From NCBI RefSeq assembly GCF_029525555.1, contig NZ_JAPDHZ010000002.1:657868-721867 (forward strand): a DNA stretch of 64,000 bases, read 5' to 3'. Of the stretch, positions 46,841 to 59,015 are shown piece by piece (position 1 is the stretch's first letter; each line of letters opens with the position of its first letter). Position numbers and translations under genes: made by a program. The notes beneath the pieces are model-generated. The model had not been told where the DNA came from and did not search any database. It was given only the letters and a program-made list of their open reading frames with translations. The stretch is from Cohnella ginsengisoli (GTDB lineage: Bacteria; Bacillota; Bacilli; Paenibacillales; Paenibacillaceae).

Positions 46841-47807
46841 TCACGGTCCGGTCTTTTCATGCCGCGCCTTCGCCTGCTGCTCGGGCTCGGGCTCGCGCAC
46901 GGACTCGGACTCGGGCTCGGGCCGAAGACGGAACGCCGACGGGGTCAGCCCCGTCGCTTCTCGGAAGCTCCGCGAGAAATAATGGACGTCGCCGTAGCCG
47001 AGCGACTCCGCGATCTCGGTAATCCGCTCCCCCGTCAGAAGCAGCCGCTTGGCGCACGCGATGCGCTCCCGCATCGCATACGCCTTGGGGCTCAGTCCCG
47101 TCGCTTCCCTGAAAATCTCGGCAAAATACGTCGGATGGTAGCCGCACAGCTGCGCCAGCTCCCGGCTCGACCAGCTGCGCGCGGGCTCGCGGGCGATCGC
47201 CGCAAGCGCAGGCTCGATCCGCCGCGCGGACGGATCGGGGCGCTCCTGCAGCTGCCGCCTTACAAGCGCGACCAGCAGCGCGGTCATGCCGCCGCGCATC
47301 GCGGCTTCGCAGCCGGGACGCTGCTCCCGGTATTCGTCGACGATCGGCCGGAAAAGCGGTTCGAGCTCGGGCGCATGCAGCACGTTTGCCAGTACAAGCG
47401 GCGAACGTCCGCCGCCGGCGTCGATCCGGTATTCGACGGGCGGCGCCTCCCGCTCCGGCCCGGCGCATGCGCGAATCGCCGACGCCGGATGCACGGACAC
47501 CGGCGCATCGCCATCCCAGTCGAAATGGATGCTGTAGAAGCCCGCCGGCGCGTTCGCCGCCGTCTCGATGCGGTGCGGACTGCCGCTGCCGTAAAAAGGC
47601 GCAGCTGCCCGGAGACAGCGAATAGCGATGCGGGCCGAGCGTCAGCTCCGCGCGTCCGAACAGCACGAAAAGCAGCTGGCAGTCGGGGTTGACGCGCGGA
47701 CCCCAGACGAATATCCGGTCATGCGCGGCGCGTTCGGCGAAGTGTACGATCGGCCGGATCGACGCCAGCTTGATCGGCCGTAAGCCCTCTGTCGTTTGCA
47801 TCCGCAT
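46841..47807 (-). CDS. AraC family regulator with cupin-type N-terminus
   Basis: About 321 aa. The N-terminal sensor part has GRAELTLGPHRYSLSPGSCAF, a cupin-like beta strand pattern. The C-terminal AraC domain has two HTH motifs: SSRELAQLCGYHPTYFAEIFREATG and ERITEIAESLGYGDVHYFSRSFREATG. One extra base in a run of five A/T (~47594-47598) splits it; removing it gives SCAFYGSGSPHRIETA. It is divergent from the GH106-like gene and probably regulates it in response to a sugar. The tail is Glu/Pro-rich and repetitive. Confidence 0.85.
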
Positions 47808-47942
47808 CGCCCCTTCCCGTTATGGGCGTATTATAAAGCATCGCCTGTCAAAAGTGCACCTCATTCCCGGCACGGCTGCAAAGACAGCCGGCAAACCGCC
47901 GGTTAAACTGGGCTGGAACATAGCCAAGGAGGTTGCGTCCGC

Positions 47943-50900
47943 ATGCGAAAGCCTGTCGCATCTGCCACATCTGCCCATATGACCGCTTCGGCCGATCCTG
48001 CCGACAAGCACCTGTCGTGCTTCGCCGCTCCCGCCGCCATCTACCGCCCCGCCCCGCTCTGGGTATGGAACGACGACATGGAGCCCGAGTCGATCCGCTT
48101 CCAGTTGCGCGAGCTCGCATCGCACGGCTTCGGCGGCGCCTTCGTCCACCCCCGTCCCGGCCTCGTGACCGAATATTTGTCGGACGCGTGGTTCGAACGC
48201 TGGGGCGACGCGCTGGAGGAGGCTTCCCGGCTCGGACTCAAGCTGTACATTTACGACGAAAATTCGTATCCCTCCGGCTTCGCGGGCGGGCATGTCCCGT
48301 CGGAGCTGCCCGACTGCCTCGCGAATTCCGTGCTGTTCAACGAATACGGGGCGGACGAAGTCGCGCGCAAACTCGCAAACGCCTCGCCGATGCTGAACCG
48401 CCCCGGTCACCCGATCAAAGCGTTCGCCGTGCGGGAGACGCCCGACCGGTCGCCTGCCTGGGAGATCGTCCGCGACGTCACGCTGCTCCCGATGACGCAG
48501 TGGCAGACGCACGGCGACCGATTCTGGGTATTCGAGCTCGGCACGCCGATGACCAACAACTGGCTCGGCGGCTTCGCGTATGCGGACCTGCTGCGGCCGG
48601 AGGTGACGGCGCGCTTCCTCGCCGTCACGCATGAAGCGTACCGCGAGCGCTTCGGCGACCGGTTCGGCGCGCAGATCCCCGCTTTGTTCACCGACGAGCC
48701 GGAGATCTCGCCGGGAAATCTGTTTGAGCACGGCTCGCCGCTGCCGTTCAGCTTCTGGTTCGCGGGCGAGTTCGAGCGCCGCAACGGCTACGACCTGCGC
48801 GACTATTTGCCTTTTCTATTCCGCGATGCCGCGATCGCCTTCGAGACGACGCCCGCCGTCGATGCGGCCAAAGTGCGCTTCGATTATTTCGAGACGATCC
48901 GCGAGCTGTGGGTGAACAACTCGGTGCGCCCGATCTCGCAGTGGTGCGAAGCGAACGGCATCGCCTACACGGGGCACTATATCGAGCATCAATGGCCCCA
49001 TCCGTTTCACCGCACGTCCCCTGCCGTCATGTCGCTCTACGAATTCATGCACTGGCCGGCCATCGACATGCTGGAGACCAAGCTTCTCCGCGCCGATGCC
49101 GCCGGCCCCGGCTCCGCCTTTTTGCCGTTTATGCCGCCAAACGAGGCGCAGTGTGCGCAAGGCGCGCACAACGATCCCGCCGCCCTGCTGACCGTGCGCG
49201 AGGCGCACAGCGCCGCCAACCAATTCGGCAGGGAGCGCGTGCTGTGCGAGGCCTACGGCGCCGGCGGCTGGGACTCGACGTTCGAGGATTACAAGCGGAT
49301 CGGCGACTGGCTGTACGTGCACGGCATCAATTTCCTCAACCAGCATCTGACCTACGGCACGATCGTCGGCGCGAGAAAAAGGGACCATCCCCAATCGTTC
49401 GATTGGCGCCAGCCATGGTGGGACGAATATGCGCGGCAGAACGACTACTTCGGCCGGCTCTCTTATGCGCTATCCCAGGGCCGGACGGTCAACCGGATCG
49501 CCCTGCTCAACCCGACGACGTCCAGCTTCGTCGCGACGGCCGAAGCGGTCGAAGGCGATGCGCTCTACCAGCAGGGCATCGTCGACATGCTGGCGCTCGT
49601 GCAGTCGCTGTCCGACGGTCAATGGGACTACGATCTGTGCGACGAATACATCATGGCGGGCCACGCTTCCGCCGAGGGGGGCCGGTCTGCGCGTCGGACA
49701 ATGCCGCTACGAGGTCGTCATCGTACCTGCGGCGATGACGCACATGAAGGCTTCGACCGTCGCGCTGCTGCGCCGCTTCCTGGAAGGCGGCGGCACCGTG
49801 ATCGCCGCGGACCGAGCTCCGGATCGGGTGGACGGCGCTCGCAGCGAGGAAGCGGCGGCGCTTGCCCGCCTTCCCGGCTGGCATCCGGCGGCGTCCGCGG
49901 CCGGCCAGCTCGCGCTGCTGTCGGCATTCGCCGCGCCGCGCCTTCGACTTGCCTGCGATGAGGCGGCGGCGCCGAGCGGGATCGCGCATCTGCGCCGCGA
50001 GCTGGGAGACGGCTCGGCCTTTTACTTCTTCGCCAACTCGCGAAGCACCCGCTTCGAAGGCACGGCGAAGCTGCGCGGCCGGCGGGCCGAGCTGTGGAAT
50101 CCGCTGGACGGCTCGGCGACGGCGCTCGACCTGTCGCCGGACGACGCCGGCAGTCTGACGCTCGACCTGGCGCTGAACGCGTCGGGGTCGCTGCTGCTGC
50201 GCGTCTACGAGGAGGCGCCGGCGGCGTTGGAAAGGAGCGACGCCCGGGACGCTGCGTCAACGGACGCGGATCGCGCGGACGCAACGGCTGGCGCAGTCTC
50301 GGCCGCGGCGCCAGAGGCGCCGCAACCGCAGCCGCTCCCGCGCCGAACGGCCGAATCGACGCGGAGTCCGGTCGCGCTCTCCGCGCCTGAGATCGTCCCG
50401 GAGCGGGACAACGCGCTCCCGATTCTGCACTGCGACCTGTACGCCGGCACCAAGCGCTATCCAGGGCTGCACACGGTGCATGCGGCCCGCTTCGCCTTCG
50501 AGCATCATGGCTTCGAGAACAATCCGTGGGACAACGCCGTCCAGTTCAAAAGGCGGCTGCTGGACCGCGACGCGGCCTTCGACGAACGGAGCGGCATCGC
50601 GGCCGACTATCACTTCCACATGGACAGTCCGGAAGACATCGGTCAGGTGCGGATGGAGCTGGAGCGGCCTTCCTGTTACCGGATATCCGTCAACGGCATT
50701 CCGGTCGAGGCGGCTGCCGGCACGTCAAGGCTGGACCGCCATATGGGCGCCGTCGATATTACGCGGACGCTGCGGCAGGGGCGCAACACGATACGGCTGG
50801 AGGGCCGTCCGTTCTCGATCCGGATGGAGCTGGAGCCGCTCTATCTGTTCGGACAGTTCACGGTCGCGCCGCATGCGGAGGGCGGTTGGCGTCTGGCGGC

Positions 50901-51336
50901 CAACCAGCCGCTGGGGCTCGGCGCCTGGCGGGATCAGGGCTACCCGTTCTATTCGGACGCCGTTCGCTACCGCCATACGTTCACCCTGCCGGACAACGCC
51001 TCGCGCGTCTTTATGTCCGCGCCGTCCTGGCACGGTTCGGTGATCTCCGTAACGGTGGACGGCGAGCAAGCCGGTCTGCTCGGCCTGGAGCGCGGCGACG
51101 AGCTGGAGCTCACCTCCCTCGTGCGTCCGGGCGCCGTCCACACGCTCGACTGCCGGCTGAGCGGCACCTTCCGCAACCTGCTGGGACCGCATTTCGACGC
51201 CTCCAAGCCGCGCAATACAGCCTGGCCAGGCGCCTGGAAGCGCTCGCCGCTCGAAGGGCCGCCGCCGGCGGAAGACTACGATCTGCTGTCTTACGGATTG
51301 CTCGCGCCTATTGAAATTTGGAAGATCCCCCGTTAA
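47943..51336 (+). CDS. GH106-like glycoside hydrolase
   Basis: About 1130 aa, no signal peptide, so cytoplasmic. It matches the large alpha-L-rhamnosidase-like GH106 group: an N-terminal barrel with LWVWNDDMEPESIRFQLREL, GFGGAFVHPRPGL, YDENSYPSGFAGG and FTDEPEI, then LCEAYGAGGWDSTFEDYKR and NQHLTYGTIVGARKRDHP. The C-terminal region is beta-rich (SCYRISVNGIPVE…). One extra G in a run of six (49674-49680) splits it; five give EGAGLRVGQ. AAGGAGG precedes ATG 47943. It probably cleaves imported rhamnose-containing oligosaccharides; the neighbouring importer supplies them. Confidence 0.8.
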
Positions 51337-51401
51337 CATACGACTATCGCCAGGCAATAGCGGCGCCTTTGCGGCTCACGCACAAAAGGACGGGGAACGT
51401 T

Positions 51402-53227
51402 TTGAAAAAAATATGGACGTTCAAGCAGAAGCTGGTGCTGACGTATGTCATTTTTATCGTGCTTCCCATGTCCGTGCTCGGTCTGGGCGCCTACCGTCTG
51501 TACAGCCAGGCCATGGAAAAAAAGGTAAGCGACTTCGTGCAGCAGGTCGCCGTGAGCACCTCGTCCAACATCGAGATGTACATCCGCGAGCTGGAGCAGT
51601 TCACGCTCATGCCCTATTACAATCGCGAGCTGCAGGACATGCTGACGGCCGGGACGGCAGCCGGGGAATCGCCCGACGCGGACATCAAACTGACGCTGGA
51701 AAAAAACTTCAGCTTCTGGCAGTCGCAGCGAGGCAGCATCGAAAATATTACGTACTTCAGCAAGCCGGGCGAAGGCGCGAGACGCATCTACAGTCTCAGC
51801 TACCTGCTGCCCGGCCTTTCCATTGAGCAAATGCCCTGGTACAAAACCTTCGACAACACCGACGCGCTATTGGCCACCTTAAGCCTGCACCGGCCCGAAG
51901 CCAGCCAGCTTGTTCAAAACGGCGAGCCGCTCCAGGTTTTCTCCCTCATTCGCAGAATTTATTACACCTCTACCATACTGAACACCGCCGGGTATTTTCA
52001 GGTCGACTTCACGCTCGAGGATATCGAGCGCATCATGAGCCGGGTCAACAGCGAGAAAAACGGTTCCTTTTTCGTTCTCGACGCGGACAGCCAGGTCGTA
52101 TACGCCGACGATCCGGTGAATCCCGAACTCTTGGCGTCCGTCGCAGGTCTTCAAGCGGGCGGCGACGGTCCGCGGATCATCGATCTGGACAAACGAAAAA
52201 CGATCGTCGTGCAGCATCCCGTCGGCAAAATGGGCTGGACCGTCGTGGGCTACGTTCCCGTATCCCGCATCGTATCCGGCATCGCCTCGGTCCGCAACTC
52301 CATGCTGCTGATCGGCATCGTATGCATCGCGATCGCCCTGGCGGTGTCCACGGGCATTTCCTATAGCATGACCAAGCCCATCTACCGGCTCATCTCGCTC
52401 ATCAAGCGGGTCGAGCGCGAAGACTTCCAGATCGAATACGACAATCCCCCCGCGCAACGAGCTCGGACAGCTGATCCGCAGCATCATCCGCATGAGCCGG
52501 CGGCTGGACGAGACGATCCGCCATCTGTACCAGGCGGAGATCGTCCGCAAGGAAAGCGAGCTGCAGGCGCTCAGATCGCAGATTAATCCGCATTTTTTTG
52601 TTCAACACGCTGGAGACGATCAAGATGCGGGCGGAGCTCGACGAAGCCGACGACACCGTCGACATGATCACCGCGCTCGGCAAGCTTGTCCGGTCGTCGC
52701 TCCGGTCCGGCAGCGACTTCATCACGCTGCAGGAAGAGAAGGATTATCTGATGAACTACCTGTTGATCCAGGAAAACCGCTACGGCGGGCGCTTCGACAT
52801 CGCGGTTCGCGTCGAGGAGGCGCTGCTGTCGCATTATATCCCGCGGCTGCTCGTGCAGCCGCTGATCGAGAACGCGTTCTACCACGGGCTGGAGATGAAG
52901 CAGGGCAAGGGCAAGCTGTCCGTCGCGATCTCCGCCGAGCCGGGCGCCCTCAAGGTGCTCGTCGCGGACGACGGGCTCGGCATGCCGCTCGACAGGCTGC
53001 TGGAGCTGCGGCGGCTGATCGGCATGGAGACGCTCAGGCCGCAGCAGGGCGGCGGCAGCATCGGGCTAGTCAACGTTGCAGCCCGTATTCAGCTGTATTT
53101 CGGTCCTCCCTTTGCCATGCACATCGACAGCCGGCCCGGTCAAGGGACGGAGGTCGTCCTGCTGCTGCCCCCGATTGCGAACGAAAGCGAGGTCGAACGG
53201 TATGTATCGCGTTATCATCGCGGATGA
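51402..53227 (+). CDS. YesM-type sensor histidine kinase
   Basis: About 607 aa: two membrane spans (~8-30 and ~305-330) around a large extracellular dCache-like sensor, a HAMP linker, His_kinase motif LRSQINPHFLFNTLETIK (phospho-His in NPHF), and an ATPase domain (QPLIENAFYHG, GLGMP, GSIGLVNV). Two extra bases break it: six C at 52446-52451 (five give NPPRNELGQL), and seven T at 52593-52599 (six give HFLFNTL). TTG 51402 is the best start (LKKIWTFKQK). It overlaps the regulator gene by 26 bases. It likely senses a sugar taken up by the following ABC importer. Confidence 0.87.
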
Positions 53228-54812
53228 CGAAACTTCAATTCGTCAAGGCATCCGCAAAATTTTGCAGCGGTTCGCGCCGCAGTGGGAGCTTGTCGGGGAA
53301 GCCGAGGACGGCGAGACCGCCATGCGGGAGATCGTCCGGCTGCAGCCCGATCTCGTCATCCTCGACTACCGGATGCCGGGGATGAACGGCATCGATTGCT
53401 GCGAACGGATCGCGGCGGACTCGCCGCACATCCATCGGATCTTGCTGACCGCCTATCAGGAGTTCCAGCTCGCCAAGCAGGCGATCGACCACGGCGTCGC
53501 CGCGTTCATCACCAAGCCGCTCGACCGCGGCGAGCTGCTCCAGACGCTGGACAAGATCGCGCAAGCGATCGATCACGCGCGCGGCGAGCGGGCCAGACTG
53601 GACGCGCTGCGGCATTCGCTCCAAAAAGCAGCGCCGCTCGCCGAGAAGCTGTATTATCAGCATTTCCTCTTCGGACAGGACGATCAGGAGATCGCCCAGT
53701 TGCTCGTCGAAGCCGGTTACCAGCCCCTGCACGACCGCGAAGGGCAAGATCTGATCGTCCTGGCCGTCAGTCCCGACTGGATCGAGCCGCAGCGCTTCCG
53801 CTCGTCGGACGAGGAGCTGTTCCGCTATGCACTGACCAAGTTCGTACAGGAGTGGTGCGCCGAAGACCCTCGCAGCTGCGTGCTGCAGGATCATATCGGC
53901 CAGGTCGTCGTCCTGATGAGCCGGACGGCCGGCGATCCGGCGTTCGCCTCGGAAGCTCGCGGCCGGGCCGCGGCGCTCAAGCAGGCGATCGAGCAGAGCT
54001 TCCGCCGCGCCGCGACCATCGGCATGAGCGGGCTGTATCCCTTCGCCGCGGCATCCGGCGCGTACCGGGACGCCTCGCTCGCCGTCACCTACCGGCTCGT
54101 CTGCGGCGGCGGACAGCTGCTGTCGCTGCCGGAGCTGCGCGCCGACAAAAAGATGAATTTGTCTTCGGGTCCGGCGGAGCAGATCGAGCTGTCTCTGGAG
54201 CAGCTGCTGCTTGGCAACGGCGAGGAGGCGCTTGCGATTTTCGAACGGCTCGCCGGCGCCGACCTGATGCTGCCAGTCGAGCTGCGCCGGATGACGACCC
54301 ATTATTTGCTGCGGCTCGGTGCGCAGCTGCGGCTGATGGACCTGGATCTGTCCGCTATCAGCGGCAAATCGCTGGAGGACTGGCTGCAGGCGGCGGAGTC
54401 GGCGGTGACGCGCGATTCGCTGATGGGCATGATCGGCACGCTGCTGCGCCTGCTCGCCCAGACGATCGCCCAGGAGCGCACCGGGCAGGACGCCCCGCTC
54501 CTGCAGCGGGTCCAGCAGTACGTGTCGGAATCGCTGGCCGAAGGCGTCAGCCTGCAGTCGGTCGCCGACCGCTTCGGCATGAACGCGAGCTACTTCAGCC
54601 GGCGGTTCAAGTACGAGACGGGACGGAACTTCGTCGTTTTCCTCAAGGAATGCCGCATGGAGCGGGCCAAGACGCTGATCGAGCAGAGCGAGCGCAGCCT
54701 TCAGGAGATCAGCGAGCTGATCGGCTATGCCGACCTCAAGCATTTTTACCGGGTATTCAAGGAATACACCTCGTACTCCCCCACCGAGTACAAGCGACGG
54801 CACGGCTTCTAA
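53202..54812 (+). CDS. YesN-type response regulator (receiver plus AraC)
   Basis: A 536-aa regulator: receiver with ADDETS, phospho-Asp in LVILDYRMPGMNG and Lys in FITKPLDRG; a central ~250-residue linker; and a C-terminal AraC domain (EGVSLQSVADRFGMNASYFSRRFKYETG; QEISELIGYADLKHFYRVFKEYT). Partner of the overlapping YesM-type kinase; it should activate the downstream binding protein-permease genes. ATG 53202 has GAGGTC upstream. Confidence 0.93.
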   Translation: MYRVIIADDETSIRQGIRKILQRFAPQWELVGEAEDGETAMREIVRLQPDLVILDYRMPGMNGIDCCERIAADSPHIHRILLTAYQEFQLAKQAIDHGVAAFITKPLDRGELLQTLDKIAQAIDHARGERARLDALRHSLQKAAPLAEKLYYQHFLFGQDDQEIAQLLVEAGYQPLHDREGQDLIVLAVSPDWIEPQRFRSSDEELFRYALTKFVQEWCAEDPRSCVLQDHIGQVVVLMSRTAGDPAFASEARGRAAALKQAIEQSFRRAATIGMSGLYPFAAASGAYRDASLAVTYRLVCGGGQLLSLPELRADKKMNLSSGPAEQIELSLEQLLLGNGEEALAIFERLAGADLMLPVELRRMTTHYLLRLGAQLRLMDLDLSAISGKSLEDWLQAAESAVTRDSLMGMIGTLLRLLAQTIAQERTGQDAPLLQRVQQYVSESLAEGVSLQSVADRFGMNASYFSRRFKYETGRNFVVFLKECRMERAKTLIEQSERSLQEISELIGYADLKHFYRVFKEYTSYSPTEYKRRHGF

Positions 54813-54957
54813 GCGCACCGGCTACCGAGCGCGCCAAGGTAAAAAAAATTCATCCGAAAGTAAAATCTCCCCCACTACTCGCGCGCACACGCCTGAACTA
54901 AGATGAAGACAGGAATGAGCACGCTTTCAAAAACAACGATCTCGAGGGGGGATGGCC

Positions 54958-56498
54958 ATGATTACGAACAAACTCGCCAAAAGCTCCGCGGCCTTGGTCG
55001 CGCTGGGTCTCGTGCTTAGTGCTTGCGGCGGCAACAACGCCGAAAACGGGCAGTCCGCTTCGACGGCTCCGGCAGCCAGCGGCACGGCTAGCGGTACGGC
55101 TAGCGGCACGGCCGGCGGCGCTTCCGGCGCTGCGAACGGCTGGAAGGGCACGATCACGATGTACGCCCAGGTGTATACGCCCAACTCGAAAAATATCGCC
55201 GGATTGAAGCAGCAAACGGCACTGCAGGAAGTCGCGGGCGAATACGAAGCCGCGCATCCCGGCATCAAGATCGAATTCGTCGACGAAGAATTCAAGGACT
55301 ACACGCAAACGGTGCGGGTCAAAGCCGCTGCCGGCGAGCTGTTCGACGTATTTTGGGGTCAATGGGCCGAATTGAACAACACCTTCCCCAAAGGCATCGC
55401 GGAGGACCTGACTCCCTATTTCAGCCAGCCAAACCCGTATATTCCCGGCAAAGCCACCTGGGGCGAAGCGATGAACGCCACCGTCGTGAGCGAGACGAAG
55501 TCTCCCGACGGCAAGAGCTACAACATCAACGGAGACTACGTGGCCACCGCGTTTTTCTACAACAAGGACCTGTTCGCCAAAGCGGGCATCTCCCAGCCGC
55601 CGGGCAGCTGGCCGGAGCTGATCGAGACGACCAAAAAAGCTCAAGGACGCGGGCATTACGGCGATGTCGCAAGCGCCCGACTACGACTGGTTCCAGCGGC
55701 ACTTCCTGTCCGACTTCTACGCCAAGGAATTCGAGCAAATCGCCGGCTTCGATCAAAGCCCGGGCGTCTCCTCGCTCGATCAGAGCGTCGCCATCGCCAA
55801 AGGCATGCTGAACACGTCCGATCCGCGCTTCATGGGCTGGTGGCCGATGTTCAAATCGTTGACCGACAACTGGAAGCCCGACTATCTGTCGTCCGAGCCC
55901 GGCATCGTCGGCAGCAACGCCCGCAACGACTTCCTGGCCGGCAAAACCGCGATTTTCTACGACGGCAGCTGGCTCCCGGAAAACGCGAAAGACGCCAAAG
56001 TCAGCTTCGAGCTTGGCTCCTTCAACTTCCCGGTGCTGGCGCAGGCGGACACGCCGTATACGACCGGCACCGACGTCTCCGGCGCGGTCGGCGGTCCCAA
56101 CGCGGCCTTCCAATTCGCCGTCGCGACCAAGCAAGCCAACGCCTCGATGAAGGAAGCCGGCAAGCAAGCCGCCGTCATCGACTGGCTCCAATTCGTCGGC
56201 ACGCCGAAAAACGTGGAGCGCATCGTCAACGAGCACGGCACCTTCGTGCCGACCTGGCCGGATACGAAGCCTGCGGAGAGCATGGTCGAGCTCGCCAATC
56301 AGGCTTCCAATGAATTGAAGGCGATCGGCGTCGGCGGCTCCTCGCCCAACCTGAACAAAAACATGCAGCGGATCTTCGGCCTCTATCTGAGCGGCAATAT
56401 CGACATCGCCAAAGCGACCGCGGACGTTAAAAAAAGAGCTGGACGGGGCGATCAAGGAATACCAATCGAAAAACAGCGTCGATCTCGGAAAATACTAA
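54958..56498 (+). CDS. Sugar ABC transporter substrate-binding lipoprotein
   Basis: About 512 aa, family 1 sugar-binding lipoprotein: lipobox LSAC near residue 21, then a Thr/Ala/Ser/Gly linker with three repeats of SGTA. The body has ITMYAQVYTPN, VAGEYEAAHPGIKIEF and FYDGSWLPEN. Two extra A break it: six at ~55651-55656 (five give TTKKLKDAGITAMSQ), and seven at ~56428-56434 (six give VKKELDGAIKEYQ, stop at 56498). Start at ATG 54958, since GAGGGGGG lies eight bases upstream. First gene of the importer. Confidence 0.88.
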
Positions 56499-56520
56499 GG
56501 CGCCGAGAGGCTGCAAGAAA

Positions 56521-56558
56521 AAGGGGGCCGCCGCTTCGCAGCGCTCCCTTTTTTTCAT
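56521..56558 (+). terminator. Hairpin after the binding protein gene
   Basis: A GC-rich imperfect stem (AGGG…CCCT with inner GC pairs) followed by T7. It probably sets higher expression of the binding protein than of the permeases. Confidence 0.6.
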
Positions 56559-56588
56559 CCTACGAAGCCATGAAAGGACGAATGCCGC

Positions 56589-57470
56589 ATGACCGGAAAA
56601 GCCAAGCTGAAAACCGCGCTGACCGGATACGCCTTTATACTGCCGACGTTTATTTTCCTGATCTGGTTCACGTATTATCCGGTCTACCAGGCGCTGATCG
56701 GCGCCTTCACCGATTGGGACGGCTTCAATGCGCCGCGCTATATCGGACTGGACAACTTCGTCCGCCTATTCGGCGACGAGGTACTGCGCCAATCGACGAT
56801 CAACGCCTTGATCTGGGTCGTCCTGTCGATCGTGCTGGCCGTCGTGCCGCCTTTTCTTGTTGCTGAACTGATCTTCCAGCTGCGGCGAGCGCGCGCGCAG
56901 TATATTTACCGCACGCTTTTCGTCCTGCCGATCGTCATCCCCGGCATCGTCACCATCCTGCTGTGGCGGTTTTTGTATCAGGGGGACGGCGCCATCAACC
57001 AGCTGCTGGAGCTGATCGGACTTGGCTCGCTGCAGCAGCTTTGGCTCGGCAATCCGAATATCGCGCTTTATTCGATCATTCTGATGGGCTTCCCGTGGAT
57101 CAGCGCCTTTAATCTGCTCATCTTCTACTCCGGTCTGCAGAGCATCTCCACCGAGGTGCTGGAGGCCGCCAGGCTGGAAGGCGCGACCGGCTGGAAGCGC
57201 GTATGGCGGATCGACATCCCCTCCTCCTTCCCGCAGCTGCGGCTGATCATCATCCTGACGTTGATCGGCAGCCTGCAGAACATTATCCCGCCGCTCATCA
57301 TGACCAACGGGGGACCCGGCTACTCCACTTACGTGCCGATTCTGCATATGTACAACGTCTCGACCGTCAACGGCGAGTTCGGGTACGGCATGTCGATCGC
57401 GCTGGTCATGTTCGTCGTCATCCTGCTGTTGACGCTGGTCAACATGAAGCTGGTCAAATCCGAATCCTGA
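56589..57470 (+). CDS. Sugar ABC transporter permease (MalF-like)
   Basis: A 293-aa permease with six spans. The EAA loop reads EVLEAARLEGATGWKRVWRIDIP; MTNGGPGYSTYVP is typical of this family. Pairs with the downstream permease; no ATPase is in the cluster, so a shared MsmX-type ATPase is expected. Confidence 0.93.
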   Translation: MTGKAKLKTALTGYAFILPTFIFLIWFTYYPVYQALIGAFTDWDGFNAPRYIGLDNFVRLFGDEVLRQSTINALIWVVLSIVLAVVPPFLVAELIFQLRRARAQYIYRTLFVLPIVIPGIVTILLWRFLYQGDGAINQLLELIGLGSLQQLWLGNPNIALYSIILMGFPWISAFNLLIFYSGLQSISTEVLEAARLEGATGWKRVWRIDIPSSFPQLRLIIILTLIGSLQNIIPPLIMTNGGPGYSTYVPILHMYNVSTVNGEFGYGMSIALVMFVVILLLTLVNMKLVKSES

Positions 57471-57487
57471 GGACAGGAGGTCCAACG

Positions 57488-58316
57488 ATGCGCGCTCTCC
57501 GCCTGCCAGGAGCGGGGCAACTTTTGCTGCTGCTGCTGCTTGTGTTCAATCTGCTGCCCATTTATTTCATTGTCGAAAACTCCGTCAAATCGCCGCTCGA
57601 ATTCGCGTCCAGCACGCTGTCCTTCCCGAAATCGCTGCTATGGAGCAATTACGGCGCGGCCTGGGATAAAGTCGGCCTGTCGCTATATCACACGTCCGTC
57701 ATCATCGCGGCCAGCGTCGTCGCCATCGTCGCCTTTTCCGCCATGAGCGCCTACGCGTTTTCCAAGCTTCGCTTTCCGCTCAAAAACACGCTTTTTTTGC
57801 TCGTATTCGGGCTTCTGCTGATTCCGGGCTTTCTGACGCTCATTCCGCTTTATTTGCAGATCAAAAAAGCTCGGCTTAAGCGACAGCTACCTGGCGCTTA
57901 TCCTTCCGTATATCGCCGGCGGGCAGGCGTTCAGCATTTTTGTCCTCAAGACGTTTTTCGAGCAGCTGCCGGACGAGATCTTCGAGGCGGCCCGCATCGA
58001 CGGCGCGGGCAACATCCGCATCTTCTCGACGATCGTGCTGCCTCTCTCCGTCCCGATCTGCACGACGGTCGCCATCATCAATATCACCAGCCTGTGGAAC
58101 GACTACCTGCTGCCTTCGCTGCTGCTCGACCGCGCTCACCAGACGATCACGATGGCGCTCGTCGCATTCGAAGCCGCAGCCGGCAACTACGGCCTGAGCG
58201 ACTACGGCGGCATGATGGCCGCCTACCTGATCGCGGCCGTCCCGCTGCTGCTGCTGTTCTCGCTATTGATGCGCAACTTCGTCGAAGGCATCTCCAGCGG
58301 GTCGATTAAGATGTGA
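57488..58316 (+). CDS. Sugar ABC transporter permease (MalG-like)
   Basis: About 275 aa, six spans, EAA loop EIFEAARIDGAGNIRIFSTIVLP and end motif NFVEGISSGSIK. One extra A in a run of six (57866-57871) breaks it; five give LQIKKLGLSDSYLALILPY. GGACAGGAGG lies upstream of ATG 57488. It is the last gene of the AraC/GH106/YesMN/ABC cluster. Confidence 0.9.
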
Positions 58317-58360
58317 GATGCTGCAGGACGTTCCATTTGCAAGTCCGTACGTTTGGACGA

Positions 58361-59015
58361 TCAGGAATAAAGCCGGATCTTCGGATCCCGAACGGTCGAA
58401 TCGAAATATTTCGTGCCGTTCTTGTTGACGATGAAATAGATGGCCTCCCCGGCTGTAACGGTCGTCGTTATACTATGGCTGACGCCGGTCGCCGTATCGG
58501 TCCCCGCGATCGTCTGCGGTCCCCAGATGGTCGTGCCATTTTTCTTGATGGAGACGACGACGCCGTCGCCCCCCGATTGTTACATTTTAGCCGTGCCGGC
58601 AATGTCGATCGTTCCGCCGGCCGGCGCAACCCACTTGCGCACCGACTCGTTCGTATCGGGGATGCTGAAAATTCGAGCCGACCAGCAGATCCGTTCCGGC
58701 GCTTTGCCAGACGGCCGAACCGGCTTTGTAGGTCGACAGATTGGTATAGGCGCTCCCGTTCCACGCCTGATAGAACCAGCCGCCGCTTCCTTGCGTGGAA
58801 GAAAATCCGGCCGACGCAGCATAGAACGTTCGGGTGGGACGTACCGCCGGCTTTGCGCCATCCCTGGCCGGAGACGTTATAGCCCCCTTTTCCAATTGGA
58901 ACAGCTCGGCGATCAACGCAATGAACTCCGCTCGCGTCACCGGCTTGTCCGGGTGGAATCGCCCATCAACAATGCTTACGATCCGGAATCCGTTTTGGCC
59001 CGTAGCATCCCTGCA
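58361..59015 (-). pseudogene. Remnant of an SLH-domain surface protein
   Basis: Minus strand. One frame has DGRFHPDKPVTRAEFIALIAELFQLE, the middle of an S-layer-homology domain, continuing through GWFYQAWNGSAYTNLSTYK. It then shifts frame (~58670), reads SIPDTNESVRKWVAPAGGTIDIAGT, and meets an in-frame TAA (58577-58579) before GGDGVVVSIKKNGTTIWGP and a final stop at 58361. No start codon or earlier SLH units exist upstream. Unlike other breaks in the window, this has a real stop and missing ends, so I call it a decayed fragment. Confidence 0.6.
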
